A DNA stretch of 64,000 nucleotides from JALYNX01 sp963780755 (GCA_963780755.1 CAWACX010000001.1:1054001-1118000), one strand, 5' to 3'. Shown: positions 45,071 to 53,045, numbered from the stretch's first letter. Numbers and translations: made by a program. The notes: generated by a model from the letters alone, not told the origin.

Positions 45071-46024
45071 TCAGTCCTTGGTGAAGTAGTCGGGGGACGA
45101 GTAGCGGCCGGTTTCGAGCCAGCGAATCTGCATCAGCACGTCGTTGAGCAACGTGGAGGCACCGAGGCGGAACCAGTCCGGAGTCATCCAGGCCTCACCG
45201 AGGGTCTCGTTGAGGACCACCAGATAGCGGATGGCGTCCTTGGCGGTGCGGATCCCCCCTGCCGGCTTCATTCCCACCATGACCCCGGTGGCGTCCATGA
45301 AGTCCCGGATCGATTCCAGCATGACCAGGGTCACCGGAAGCGTGGCCGCCGGCTGCACCTTGCCGGTGGAGGTCTTGATGAAGTCGGCGCCCGCGGCCAT
45401 GGCCAACAGCGAGGCCTGACGCACGTTGTCCAGGGTCACCAGCTCACCGGTCTCCAGGATCACCTTTAGATGGGCGTCGCCACAGGCGTCCTTCACCCTC
45501 CGGATCTCGTCGAACACCTTGAAGTACTCCCCGGAAAGAAAGGCGCCACGGTCGATGACCATGTCCACCTCGTGGGCGCCCATCCGCACCACTCGTGATG
45601 CCTCTTCCACCTTGAGATCGGTGTCGACCAGGCCCGATGGAAAGTAGGTGGCGACGCTGGCCACTTTGACGGCGGAGCCCTCGGTCGCCTCCAGTGCGTA
45701 CTTGACCATCGTCGGGTAGACGCAGACCGCGGCCACCGATGGGACCGAAGAATCGGTGGGATCCGGCCGGATCGCCTTGGCCGACATCTGGGCCACCTTC
45801 CCTGCGGTGTCCTTTCCCTCCAGTGTGGTGAGGTCCATCATCCGGATGATCAGGTCGAGGGCGGCCCGCTTCGACTCTTTCTTGATCGACCGCGTCGAGA
45901 GGGCGGCTACCCGCTCCTGGGCGCCTACCTCGTCCACCGAGGGCACCGAGCGCAGGAAGGAGCGCAGCGTCGGAGTAGTGATCCGGTCAGGGAGGATCGA
46001 GGTGCGCGCTGGGGCCAGTGTCAC
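45071..46024 (-). CDS. deoC: Deoxyribose-phosphate aldolase
   Basis: 317 aa, class I aldolase splitting 2-deoxyribose-5-phosphate into glyceraldehyde-3-phosphate and acetaldehyde. The Schiff-base region is AAGADFIKTSTGKVQPAAT, and LKVILETGELV precedes it. VGMKPAGGIRTAKDAIRYLVV contains the second conserved Lys. Longer than E. coli DeoC, as in the actinobacterial group with an N-terminal helical extension. GTG start with TACCAT 7 nt upstream. It is the first gene of deoC-ALDH-ALDH'-DUF1990. Confidence 0.93.
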   Translation of the reverse strand: MTLAPARTSILPDRITTPTLRSFLRSVPSVDEVGAQERVAALSTRSIKKESKRAALDLIIRMMDLTTLEGKDTAGKVAQMSAKAIRPDPTDSSVPSVAAVCVYPTMVKYALEATEGSAVKVASVATYFPSGLVDTDLKVEEASRVVRMGAHEVDMVIDRGAFLSGEYFKVFDEIRRVKDACGDAHLKVILETGELVTLDNVRQASLLAMAAGADFIKTSTGKVQPAATLPVTLVMLESIRDFMDATGVMVGMKPAGGIRTAKDAIRYLVVLNETLGEAWMTPDWFRLGASTLLNDVLMQIRWLETGRYSSPDYFTKD

Positions 46025-46031
46025 AACGCGG

Positions 46032-46037
46032 ATGGTA
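46032..46037 (-). promoter_or_regulatory. -10-like TACCAT upstream of deoC
   Basis: TACCAT (minus strand) ends 7 nt before the deoC GTG, downstream of a strong hairpin that separates it from the lipoprotein gene. Confidence 0.45.
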
Positions 46038-46051
46038 CAGGCATCCCCCCG

Positions 46052-46090
46052 GCACCCCCTTGGGTCACCCGACCAGGGTGACCCGGGTGC
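46052..46090 (-). terminator. Two-tier hairpin between the lipoprotein gene and deoC
   Basis: The inner stem GGGTCACCC / GGGTGACCC has a 5-nt loop. The outer stem GCACCC / GGGTGC is separated from it by a small bulge. It begins 8 nt after the lipoprotein stop (minus strand). There is no T-tract, but the position suits termination before deoC. Confidence 0.5.
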
Positions 46091-46098
46091 GATCCGGT

Positions 46099-47148
46099 CT
46101 AAGCGAGCAGTTCGTAGGTCAGCTGCTGGTCGAGCGTCATGTCCATCACGAACCCGGACAACTCATTGGTGGTCTCATCGGGGATCAGGATGTCCATCGT
46201 GATGTGTGATCCCGACGCCATGTCCGTCGAGTGGACTACGCCGGCCTCGGCATCGAAGCGCGATGTCCCTTCGGAACTGGTGCCGTCGATCGTCATCACA
46301 AACCGCATCTGACTCATGGCTTCCTCGAGCTCGGCAGTCTCTTCGGGCGTGCCGCCCTCCGGGGCAAATGCCCCGAACAGACCACGGAAGAACTCGGCGA
46401 GGTCGAACTCGATCAGCGAGGTGCTGGTCGCGGTGTCGATCACGTAGAGCTGGGTCCCGTCTACTTCCTCGACGCCGGTGATCGTGTTGGTCACGCTGGT
46501 GACGATCGGCTCTTCAGCCACCACCCCTGGCGTTTCGATCTCGTCGGACCAGGTGTCGCCCACGGTGACCTCAGCATCGGAGAACAGGGGACCGAAGAAC
46601 TGCCCTGGATCGAGGCCCGGCGCCGGGGAGCTCGACATCGAGCCCATGTCACCGAAAATGCCGGCCATCGGGTCCTCGACCTCCTCGCCGTCCACACTCA
46701 CCACATTGCCCTGCTCGTCGACCACCACGGTCTTGTCGATCGGCTCCATGGCGGCAAAGTCGGGAGCCTCTTTGCTGTCCACCGGCTCACCGTCCACGGT
46801 GCCGGTGACCGACAGGTCCTGGAAGTCGCCGGTGATGTGGATCTCGTAGGTCCCTTCCTCGGGACCAGCGGCGACGGTGTGGGTGAAGGTGCCAGTGCCC
46901 GCGATGTCGACAGATGCCGACCCGGGAAGCTCCTCGCCCATCGCCGTCGGATCACCGCTCGTTTCCATCTCAATGTGCTGGTCGATGCCCACCTGGTATT
47001 GGAACTCGTCCCCGGCCTCCAGCGAGTAGGAGAGGAGGGCGGCATCGGGTGCCTCCAACGGAGTCGAGGGACCGGACTGGTCGGGGTCGCCGCAGGCGGC
47101 CACCGCCAGCGCCAACACTGCGAGGAATGAGACGACAAGCTTGTTCAT
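46099..47148 (-). CDS. Putative lipoprotein, DUF6263-like
   Basis: 349 aa. Signal MNKLVVSFLAVLALAVAAC, lipobox AVAAC. The mature part is acidic and beta-rich: YSLEAGDEFQYQVGIDQHIEME, GTYEIHITGDFQDLSVTGTVDG, FSDAEVTVGDTWSDE and FVMTIDGTSSEGTSRFD. This pattern (a value of a formula-like fat-storage or surface protein family) is what I recall as DUF6263; the function is unknown. ATG start with TAATCT 7 nt upstream. Monocistronic, ended by a hairpin. Confidence 0.72.
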   Translation of the reverse strand: MNKLVVSFLAVLALAVAACGDPDQSGPSTPLEAPDAALLSYSLEAGDEFQYQVGIDQHIEMETSGDPTAMGEELPGSASVDIAGTGTFTHTVAAGPEEGTYEIHITGDFQDLSVTGTVDGEPVDSKEAPDFAAMEPIDKTVVVDEQGNVVSVDGEEVEDPMAGIFGDMGSMSSSPAPGLDPGQFFGPLFSDAEVTVGDTWSDEIETPGVVAEEPIVTSVTNTITGVEEVDGTQLYVIDTATSTSLIEFDLAEFFRGLFGAFAPEGGTPEETAELEEAMSQMRFVMTIDGTSSEGTSRFDAEAGVVHSTDMASGSHITMDILIPDETTNELSGFVMDMTLDQQLTYELLA

Positions 47149-47155
47149 GGTGATC

Positions 47156-47161
47156 AGATTA
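47156..47161 (-). promoter_or_regulatory. -10-like TAATCT upstream of the lipoprotein gene
   Basis: TAATCT (minus strand) ends 7 nt before the ATG at 47148, in the 72-bp divergent gap shared with the EamA transporter gene. Confidence 0.45.
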
Positions 47162-47206
47162 TCGGCCGTCCGGCCCTTAACTTTTAGCCCAACCCTGGCC
47201 CATCGT

Positions 47207-47212
47207 TACCGT
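47207..47212 (+). promoter_or_regulatory. -10-like TACCGT upstream of the EamA transporter gene
   Basis: TACCGT, preceded by GT, ends 8 nt before the ATG at 47221. Confidence 0.45.
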
Positions 47213-47220
47213 GCCCACCG

Positions 47221-48129
47221 ATGAATCCGTGGACCCCACTCGTGCTGGCGACCCTGGGTTGGGGCTCCTCGGCGGTCCTGACCCGGGCGATCCTCCAGAG
47301 CGGCGTGTCCACCTTCACCCTGCTCCCTTTCCGCATCGGCATCGCCCTCTCCATCATCCTGATCGTCTCCATTTTTCGCAGGCCGTTGCGGGGCCTGGAT
47401 CGTGAGCACTGGCGACGCGGGATCGTCCTCGGGGTCGTCGCCATGACCATCCCCAACTCTCTGCTCACGCTCGCTCTTGAAGACGTGCCGGTGAGCCTGG
47501 GCGGGCTGCTGATCGGGTTGATCCCACTGACCACGATCATCGCCGCTCATTTCATGGTTCCCGGTGAGCGGTTCAACCCGAAGTCGACACCGGGACTCGT
47601 GATCTCGGTAGTGGGCACGGCGATCCTGGTCGGCATCGGCGGGGCGACGATGACTGGTGTCGACAACCTGGCACGCGGGGTGACGGTCGCCCTGATCGGC
47701 GTGGTCCTGGCCGGGATCGGTGCCGCCCTCACTCGCAAGTTCGCCCTCGAGGTGGGTGGTGAAGGCCTGGTCATACCCCAATTCACCACCGCAACCGTGC
47801 TCTTCGTCCTGGCCCTGCCCGTGCTCGGCGAGAGCACCATCGCCTCGGTCGAGCCGGCGCAATGGGCGTTGATCGCGGTCCTCGGCTCCTTCGGCACCGC
47901 GGTGCCTTTCACCGCCTTCCTGATCGCGGCCGAGATCAACCCAGCGAGGCGACTCGGGGTGTCGGGGTACCTGGTTCCGGTGGTAGCGGTCGCCCTCGCG
48001 GTGATCTTCCTGAATGAGACCATCACGCTCACGGTCCTCGCGGGCGCCTTGCTCATAGTCGGCGGCGTGGTCCTCACCGAGCGGGCTACCAAGCATGTCC
48101 CCGAACCGGGGATCGTCACCGCGCAATAG
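47221..48129 (+). CDS. DMT superfamily (EamA) transporter
   Basis: 302 aa with ten predicted membrane helices in two EamA repeats (first TPLVLATLGWGSSAVLTRAIL; second GVTVALIGVVLAGIGAALTR). It ends in the typical LAVIFLNETITLTVLAGALLIVGGVVL helix pair. It probably exports or imports small metabolites such as amino acids or nucleosides; the substrate cannot be inferred. It stands alone between divergent promoters and metG. Confidence 0.88.
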   Translation: MNPWTPLVLATLGWGSSAVLTRAILQSGVSTFTLLPFRIGIALSIILIVSIFRRPLRGLDREHWRRGIVLGVVAMTIPNSLLTLALEDVPVSLGGLLIGLIPLTTIIAAHFMVPGERFNPKSTPGLVISVVGTAILVGIGGATMTGVDNLARGVTVALIGVVLAGIGAALTRKFALEVGGEGLVIPQFTTATVLFVLALPVLGESTIASVEPAQWALIAVLGSFGTAVPFTAFLIAAEINPARRLGVSGYLVPVVAVALAVIFLNETITLTVLAGALLIVGGVVLTERATKHVPEPGIVTAQ

Positions 48130-48154
48130 GGAATCGGTGGTGACCGCCTCTCGT

Positions 48155-48160
48155 TACCCT
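48155..48160 (+). promoter_or_regulatory. -10-like TACCCT upstream of metG
   Basis: TACCCT ends 8 nt before the metG ATG. The flanking bases (GT before the hexamer, 8-nt spacer) match the EamA promoter. Confidence 0.45.
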
Positions 48161-48168
48161 CAGCTTCG

Positions 48169-49806
48169 ATGACCCGTCACATCCTGGTTGCTGTCGCCTG
48201 GCCTTATGCCTCCGGCCCGCGCCATCTCGGGCACCTCGCCGGCGCCTACCTCCCCGCCGACATATTCGCCCGGTATCACCGGACGATTGGCAGCGAGGTG
48301 TTGATGGTCTCGGGGTCCGACGTCCACGGGACACCGATCACGGTCCGGGCCGACAACGAGGGCGTCGAGCCCCAGGTGATCGTCGATCGGTACCACGCCG
48401 AGTTCCTCGACAACTGGGAGCGGCTCGGGATCTCCTGGGACCTCTACACCTCGACCGGGACTCCCAACCATCACGCCGTCACCCAAGACGTGTTCTTGCG
48501 CCTCCTGGAGCACGGTTACCTCGCCAAGCAGGTCTCGGCCCAGTTCTTCGACCCGGAGGCCGAACGGTTTCTCCCCGACCGTTACGTGGAAGGGACCTGT
48601 CCCCACTGCGGATACGGCGAGGCCCGAGGCGACCAGTGCGAGAACTGCGGGCGGACCCTCGACGCCACCGACCTCATCGCACCCCGATCGAAGCTGAGCG
48701 GGGCGACTCCGGTCCTCCGTGACACCGAGCACTACTTCCTGCTGCTCTCCAAGCTCGAACAGCCACTTCGTGAATGGCTGGAGTCGCGCCAGGGTTGGCG
48801 CCGCCACGTCAAGAACTGGGCGCTGGGGATGGTCAACGAGGGCCTGCCCGACCGCGCCATAACCCGTGACATCGAGTGGGGGGTGGAGCTGCCGGTCGAC
48901 GACCTGGGCCCGGGAAAGAGGATCTACGTCTGGTTCGACGCGGTCATCGGCTACCTGTCGGCAGCCAAGGAATGGGCCCAACTCAGTGGCGACCCCGAGG
49001 CGTGGAAGCTGTGGTGGGAGGACCCCGAAGCCGAGTCCTTTTACTTCGTGGGCAAGGACAACATCCCGTTTCACACGGTCATTTGGCCCGGCATGCTCAT
49101 GGGGTATGGAGGGCTCGACCTCCCTACCGACGTCCCCGCCAACCAGTACGTGACGTTCGGTTCGGAGAAGGCATCGGCGAGCCGGGGGGTGGGGAGGTCA
49201 ATGGGCTGGTATGCCGATCGCCTCGAGCCTGACGCCATCCGATACGCGATGGCCTCGGTGCTCCCGGAACAGAACGACACCGACCTGAGCGACGAGGAGA
49301 TCATCCGCCGGGTCAACGACGAGCTGGTGGCCACCTGGGGCAACCTGGTCAACCGGGTCCTCTCTCTCACCGTCGCCAACTTCGAAGGCAGGGTGCCCGA
49401 GCCATCTTCGCCGATCCCCGAGGACGAGGCCCTGCTGGCAACCATCGACGCCGCTCTGGCGACGGTCGCCTCCCACATCGAGAAGGTCGAGCTCCGGGCC
49501 GGCCTCAGGGCGGCGATGGACGCCGCTTCGGAGGTGAACGTCTACCTCAACGCCAACGCACCGTGGAAGTTGGTCAAGGAGGATCGGAGACGTGCCGCGA
49601 CCATCCTATGGACGGCGATCCAGGCCATCTCGGGGATCAGAGTCGCTCTGTCCCCCTATCTCCCGTTCACCACGCCGGTGGTGGGGACGATGCTCGGCGG
49701 CCCGGTCGAGGTGAGCGAATGGCTCCGGCCTCCGATCGAGGCCGGGGCGAAACTGGGCGAGGTCCAGCCCCTATTCACCAAGCTGGAGCCGGACGCCCTC
49801 GACTGA
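48169..49806 (+). CDS. metG: Methionyl-tRNA synthetase
   Basis: 545 aa class I synthetase. The HIGH motif appears as ASGPRHLGHLAGAY. The knuckle zinc site is CPHCGYGEARGDQCENCG. The KMSKS loop is strongly altered, reading TFGSEKASASRGVG, as in several actinobacterial MetG1 enzymes. The anticodon-binding helical domain follows. The C-terminal EMAP/tRNA-binding domain of longer MetRS is absent. It is a housekeeping gene, and no second copy lies in the window. Confidence 0.95.
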   Translation: MTRHILVAVAWPYASGPRHLGHLAGAYLPADIFARYHRTIGSEVLMVSGSDVHGTPITVRADNEGVEPQVIVDRYHAEFLDNWERLGISWDLYTSTGTPNHHAVTQDVFLRLLEHGYLAKQVSAQFFDPEAERFLPDRYVEGTCPHCGYGEARGDQCENCGRTLDATDLIAPRSKLSGATPVLRDTEHYFLLLSKLEQPLREWLESRQGWRRHVKNWALGMVNEGLPDRAITRDIEWGVELPVDDLGPGKRIYVWFDAVIGYLSAAKEWAQLSGDPEAWKLWWEDPEAESFYFVGKDNIPFHTVIWPGMLMGYGGLDLPTDVPANQYVTFGSEKASASRGVGRSMGWYADRLEPDAIRYAMASVLPEQNDTDLSDEEIIRRVNDELVATWGNLVNRVLSLTVANFEGRVPEPSSPIPEDEALLATIDAALATVASHIEKVELRAGLRAAMDAASEVNVYLNANAPWKLVKEDRRRAATILWTAIQAISGIRVALSPYLPFTTPVVGTMLGGPVEVSEWLRPPIEAGAKLGEVQPLFTKLEPDALD

Positions 49807-49876
49807 CTGAAACCACGGCCTTGTTGCCGGGGTCGAATCAGGGTGAATCCCGATCCACGCAACTTCCGATCGCGGG

Positions 49877-49882
49877 TAGGTT
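49877..49882 (+). promoter_or_regulatory. -10-like TAGGTT upstream of the PGPGW-like gene
   Basis: TAGGTT ends 7 nt before the ATG at 49890. Confidence 0.4.
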
Positions 49883-49889
49883 CGGTCCC

Positions 49890-50111
49890 ATGACACGAAT
49901 GCTGCGCGTCGCTGGGGGTTTCACCCTTGTCGGAGCCGGCACGGCAATGCTGGTGCTGCCCGGGCCCGGGATCGCCACCATCGTCGGCGGCCTCGCCCTG
50001 CTGTCCACCGAATACGAGTGGGCGGCGAAGGCGATGAACGAGGTCAAGACCCGCGTGGGCTCGGTGCTCAAGTCGGACGCGAAGCCGGAACAGGATCAGG
50101 CGGGCGGGTAG
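49890..50111 (+). CDS. Small PGPGW-like transmembrane protein
   Basis: 73 aa. Two short hydrophobic segments flank VLPGPGIATIVGGLALLSTEYEWA, the hallmark of the putative transmembrane PGPGW family, in which the Trp of PGPGW is replaced here by Ile. Function unknown. The 3' end overlaps the convergent sodN gene by 16 nt. Confidence 0.75.
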   Translation: MTRMLRVAGGFTLVGAGTAMLVLPGPGIATIVGGLALLSTEYEWAAKAMNEVKTRVGSVLKSDAKPEQDQAGG

Positions 50112-50503
50112 ACCCCCATCCCCTTCGCCTTCTCGGTCTGCCAGAAGATGTCGGCGATCTCGTCGATGAGAGCGATCAGCTTTCGCCCGTCCTCCGGGTC
50201 GACCGACTTCTTGGCATCTCCAGCCTGATGGATCGCCCGCCAGAACAGGTCGTCGAGGTTGGCGAACTCCTTTCGATGCTCGGCGGTGAAGAAGTCGGCC
50301 CACAGGACCATCAGGTGGTGCTTGACGTCCTCCGCACGCTCCTCCTTGAGGGCGATCGCCCGGGCCTTGAACACGTCGTCGGTCGACTCGGCGTACTTCT
50401 CGGCGATCTTGAGGACAGACAACGCCTCGATCTTGGCCTGGGCCGGGTCGTAGACCCCGCAGTACAGGTCGCAGTGGGCATGGGCAACCGTTACCCGGCG
50501 CAT
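50096..50503 (-). CDS. sodN: Nickel-containing superoxide dismutase precursor, variant nickel hook
   Basis: 135 aa. Dismutes superoxide; the active site forms when a leader peptide is cut to expose the N-terminal His. Here a 9-residue leader (MRRVTVAHA) precedes HCDLYCGVYDPAQAKIEAL. His1, Cys2 and Cys6 are kept. Pro5 of the canonical HCDLPCG hook is Tyr. The four-helix body continues with AEDVKHHLMVLWADFFTAEH and a C-terminal IADIFWQTEKAKG. AAGGAG lies 5 nt before the ATG. It is divergent from its presumed maturation peptidase. Confidence 0.93.
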   Translation of the reverse strand: MRRVTVAHAHCDLYCGVYDPAQAKIEALSVLKIAEKYAESTDDVFKARAIALKEERAEDVKHHLMVLWADFFTAEHRKEFANLDDLFWRAIHQAGDAKKSVDPEDGRKLIALIDEIADIFWQTEKAKGMGVYPPA

Positions 50504-50535
50504 TGAAACTCCTTGTTGTCGGGCATGTGCTTTCG

Positions 50536-50545
50536 ACCATACCCT
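50536..50545. promoter_or_regulatory. Overlapping divergent -10 elements of sodN and the SodX-glycosylase gene
   Basis: The 10 bp accataccct read as TATGGT on the minus strand (sodN, leader about 25 nt with AAGGAG) and TACCCT on the plus strand (ends 9 nt before ATG 50555). The two hexamers share two bases, so only one promoter could be occupied at a time. Confidence 0.5.
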
Positions 50546-50554
50546 CGGACGATC

Positions 50555-51499
50555 ATGTCCATGCGCCGATTTCAGGTGGCCGAAGGGTCGATGCTCCCCG
50601 CCCTTTCCCCGGGGGACGAGTTCGTCGCCAGCGACTCATTGATCCCAGCCACGGGAGACGTCGTTGCGCTCCCCCACCCCGAGCGGCCCGACTTCTGGCT
50701 GGTGAAGAGGCTGGCCGGGGCGCCCGGTGAGACCCTGCTTGACCGCAGTCTGAGCGACAACGAGGCCTGGGTCCTCTCCGACAATGCCGCGGCCACCCGC
50801 GCCGACTCCCGGACCCTGGGGCCTGTTCCCTTCGACCGCCTCTGGGCCCGGGTCACCCACCTCACCGAGCAGTCCTTCGTCGAAGCGGTGGAGTTGCTCG
50901 TCGATGAAGATCCTGCGTTGGCAGCCATAGTCGATCAATGGGGGCTCCCCGCATTCTGGGCCCGGGAGCCGGGCTTTCCCACCCTGGTCCTCCTCATCCT
51001 CGAGCAACAGGTCTCTCTGGAGTCGGGGGCAGCCATGTACCGGCGCCTGATCGATCTCATCGGAACGGTGGATCCGGTGACCATCCTCGCCGCGGGCGAG
51101 GCCGGTCTGGCCGCGATCGGGGTCACCCGGCAAAAGGCCGGCTATCTGGTCTTCCTGGCGGAGGCGGTGCTTTCCGGGGCCCTCGACCTCGGCGGGCTCG
51201 GAGAGCTGGCAGCGGAGGATGCGCACAGCCAACTGGTGGCGATGAGGGGAATCGGGCAGTGGACCGCCGACGCATATCTCCTCTCCGCGTTGCGGCTGCC
51301 CGACATCTTCCCGGTCGGTGATCGCGCCCTCCAGGTCGGTGTGGCCGAAGCGCTCGGCCTGGGGGAGGTCCCCTCTCCTGACGAACTCGAAGTCCTCTCC
51401 GCGCCGTGGCGCCCGGTGCGGGCCGCGGCAGCGCGGCTGATCTGGCATCTCTATCTCATGCGCCGCGGGCGCTCCGAACCTGCGGTCCCGGTCACGTGA
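50555..51499 (+). CDS. Fusion: NiSOD maturation-type S26 peptidase + AlkA-like HhH-GPD DNA glycosylase
   Basis: 314 aa in one uninterrupted frame. Residues ~1-102 form an S24/S26 signal-peptidase-like domain without a membrane helix: nucleophile Ser12 in VAEGSMLPALSPGDE, base Lys51 in FWLVKRLAGAPGE. This is the SodX type that processes NiSOD precursors. Residues ~107-305 form a DNA glycosylase: LEQQVSLESG (150-159), HhH LVAMRGIGQWTADAYLL (227-243), catalytic Asp256 in FPVGDRALQ. It is divergent from sodN, which supports the peptidase role. Such a fusion is unknown to me. ATG 50555 lies 9 nt after TACCCT; ATG 50561 is an alternative. Confidence 0.88.
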   Translation: MSMRRFQVAEGSMLPALSPGDEFVASDSLIPATGDVVALPHPERPDFWLVKRLAGAPGETLLDRSLSDNEAWVLSDNAAATRADSRTLGPVPFDRLWARVTHLTEQSFVEAVELLVDEDPALAAIVDQWGLPAFWAREPGFPTLVLLILEQQVSLESGAAMYRRLIDLIGTVDPVTILAAGEAGLAAIGVTRQKAGYLVFLAEAVLSGALDLGGLGELAAEDAHSQLVAMRGIGQWTADAYLLSALRLPDIFPVGDRALQVGVAEALGLGEVPSPDELEVLSAPWRPVRAAAARLIWHLYLMRRGRSEPAVPVT

Positions 51500-51513
51500 G
51501 GCCTGGGGCGGCG

Positions 51514-51519
51514 TAGAGT
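51514..51519 (+). promoter_or_regulatory. -10-like TAGAGT upstream of the ACT gene
   Basis: TAGAGT ends 7 nt before the ATG at 51527. Confidence 0.45.
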
Positions 51520-51526
51520 CACCAAC

Positions 51527-51928
51527 ATGACCGAGTTCGAGGTCCAGATGGAGAACCGCCCTGGAAGGCTCGCCACCCTGACCGAGACACTCGCCCGGTT
51601 CGGGGTCAACATCGAGGCGCTCGCCGCCTACGGGAACAACGGCGAGGGCACGGTCCGCCTCATCGTCGACGATGCCGCCACGACTCGCCGGGTGCTCGAG
51701 GAGTCGGCACTCAGCTGTGAAGAGCACATGGTCCTCACCGCCAACCTCCCCCATCGCCCGGGTGAACTGGCCCGGCTGACCAGGGCCATCGCGGACGCGG
51801 GAGTCAACATCGACGCCCTCTACGTGCTCCGCTCCAACTCGGAGGGGATCGAGCTGGCCGTCGTTCTCGACGACCACGAAGCCGACCTCCCCGGCCTCGC
51901 CGTAACCGGAGGGGTATTAACGGTTTAG
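51527..51928 (+). CDS. Tandem ACT-domain protein
   Basis: 133 aa, two ACT repeats: MENRPGRLATLTETLARFGVNIEAL near residue 8 and LPHRPGELARLTRAIADAGVNIDAL near residue 75. ACT pairs bind amino acids and regulate metabolic enzymes in trans. No catalytic domain is attached, so it is a stand-alone sensor or regulator. Target unknown. A TAGAGT hexamer lies 7 nt before the ATG. Confidence 0.88.
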   Translation: MTEFEVQMENRPGRLATLTETLARFGVNIEALAAYGNNGEGTVRLIVDDAATTRRVLEESALSCEEHMVLTANLPHRPGELARLTRAIADAGVNIDALYVLRSNSEGIELAVVLDDHEADLPGLAVTGGVLTV

Positions 51929-51941
51929 GCCGGATCGGGGA

Positions 51942-51947
51942 TACGCT
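51942..51947 (+). promoter_or_regulatory. -10-like TACGCT upstream of the DUF3048 gene
   Basis: TACGCT ends 7 nt before the ATG at 51955. Confidence 0.45.
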
Positions 51948-51954
51948 GCCGGCC

Positions 51955-52995
51955 ATGCGTTCAACCCCTATCAAGTTTGTCGTGCTCGCACTGGCCCTTG
52001 CCGCATGCTCTCCGGCGGCCGGGACCGACACCACGACGACCACGACAGCAGAGACCACCACATCGTTAGCGACCACGACCACCACCGAGCCGCAGGTCAC
52101 GGCTGCGCCAGTCTCCGCAGACTCTCCGATCAACGGGCTGCCGGTGACCGACACCGAACTGCTCGACCGGAGGCTGCTCGCGGTGAAGATCGACAACCAC
52201 CCGAACGCCCGACCTCACTCCGGGATCAACCTGGCCGACGCGGTGTTCGAGATCAGGGTGGAGGGGATCACCAGGTTCCTCACACTCTGGATGCAGTCCG
52301 ACGCCGAGTTCCTCGGCCCGATGCGCTCCGGTCGCCCCACCGACGCCACTCTGCTCGCCGCACTCAACCAGCCCACCTTCGCCATCTCCGGCGCTCAGGG
52401 ATGGGTGCAGAACCTGATCGTGTCGATGGACATCAACCTGCTCACCGAGACCACCCCTGCCGCCTTCCGGGTCGACTTCCGCCGAGCTCCGCACAACCTC
52501 TACACCACCACGGCCGGGCTGCGGGCCGACGCCGATGCGAGGGACTACGAAGACCTGCCCCCGACCGGGCCGATCTGGGAGTTCGGGCCGATGCCGACTG
52601 ATGCCGCGCCGGCCAACGCAGTCCATATCGACTTCCGAGGGACCTCCGTCGACTGGACCTGGGATGCCAGCACCAAGACCTGGCTGCGGAGCGCCGACGG
52701 GCGGGAGTCCGGTTGGCGTGACGAGGATGGGACCGAGGGCCGTATCGGGTTCCCGGTGCTCATCGGGCTCGAGTCGGAGCAGTACTCCAACAACGGGCTT
52801 CCCAGCTCGCACACCACCGGGTCCGGCCAGGCTTGGGTGTTTGCCGACGGCAAGGTCGTCGAAGGGACCTGGACGCGGGAAGTCGAGACCGACTGGTACA
52901 CGCTGACCGACGCCGAGGGGAACACCATCGCGGTGCCCCCCGGCCAAGTGTGGATCTCTCTGGTCCCCGACATCGGCGGCCTCACCTACGAGTGA
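51955..52995 (+). CDS. DUF3048 (YerB-like) lipoprotein
   Basis: 346 aa. Lipoprotein signal FVVLALALAAC, a Thr-rich linker (TTTTTTAETTTSLATTTTTE), then the DUF3048 domain. The domain shows VKIDNHPNARPHSGINLADAVFEIRVEGITRFLTLW and FLGPMRSGRPTD, followed by the C-terminal part ending QVWISLVPD. Surface-exposed and of unknown function; common in Firmicutes and Actinobacteria. Confidence 0.9.
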   Translation: MRSTPIKFVVLALALAACSPAAGTDTTTTTTAETTTSLATTTTTEPQVTAAPVSADSPINGLPVTDTELLDRRLLAVKIDNHPNARPHSGINLADAVFEIRVEGITRFLTLWMQSDAEFLGPMRSGRPTDATLLAALNQPTFAISGAQGWVQNLIVSMDINLLTETTPAAFRVDFRRAPHNLYTTTAGLRADADARDYEDLPPTGPIWEFGPMPTDAAPANAVHIDFRGTSVDWTWDASTKTWLRSADGRESGWRDEDGTEGRIGFPVLIGLESEQYSNNGLPSSHTTGSGQAWVFADGKVVEGTWTREVETDWYTLTDAEGNTIAVPPGQVWISLVPDIGGLTYE

Positions 52996-53033
52996 AGCAG
53001 ATCGCTCGATCGCCACACGCAGGACGCCAGGGT

Positions 53034-53039
53034 TAGCGT
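53034..53039 (+). promoter_or_regulatory. -10-like TAGCGT upstream of the amidase gene
   Basis: TAGCGT ends 6 nt before the GTG at 53046. Confidence 0.4.
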
Positions 53040-53045
53040 CGCTCT

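Noticed and set aside
47206..48126. 306-codon minus-strand frame opposite the EamA transporter
   Set aside because: Charged, motif-free translation; the plus strand has a clear ten-helix transporter.
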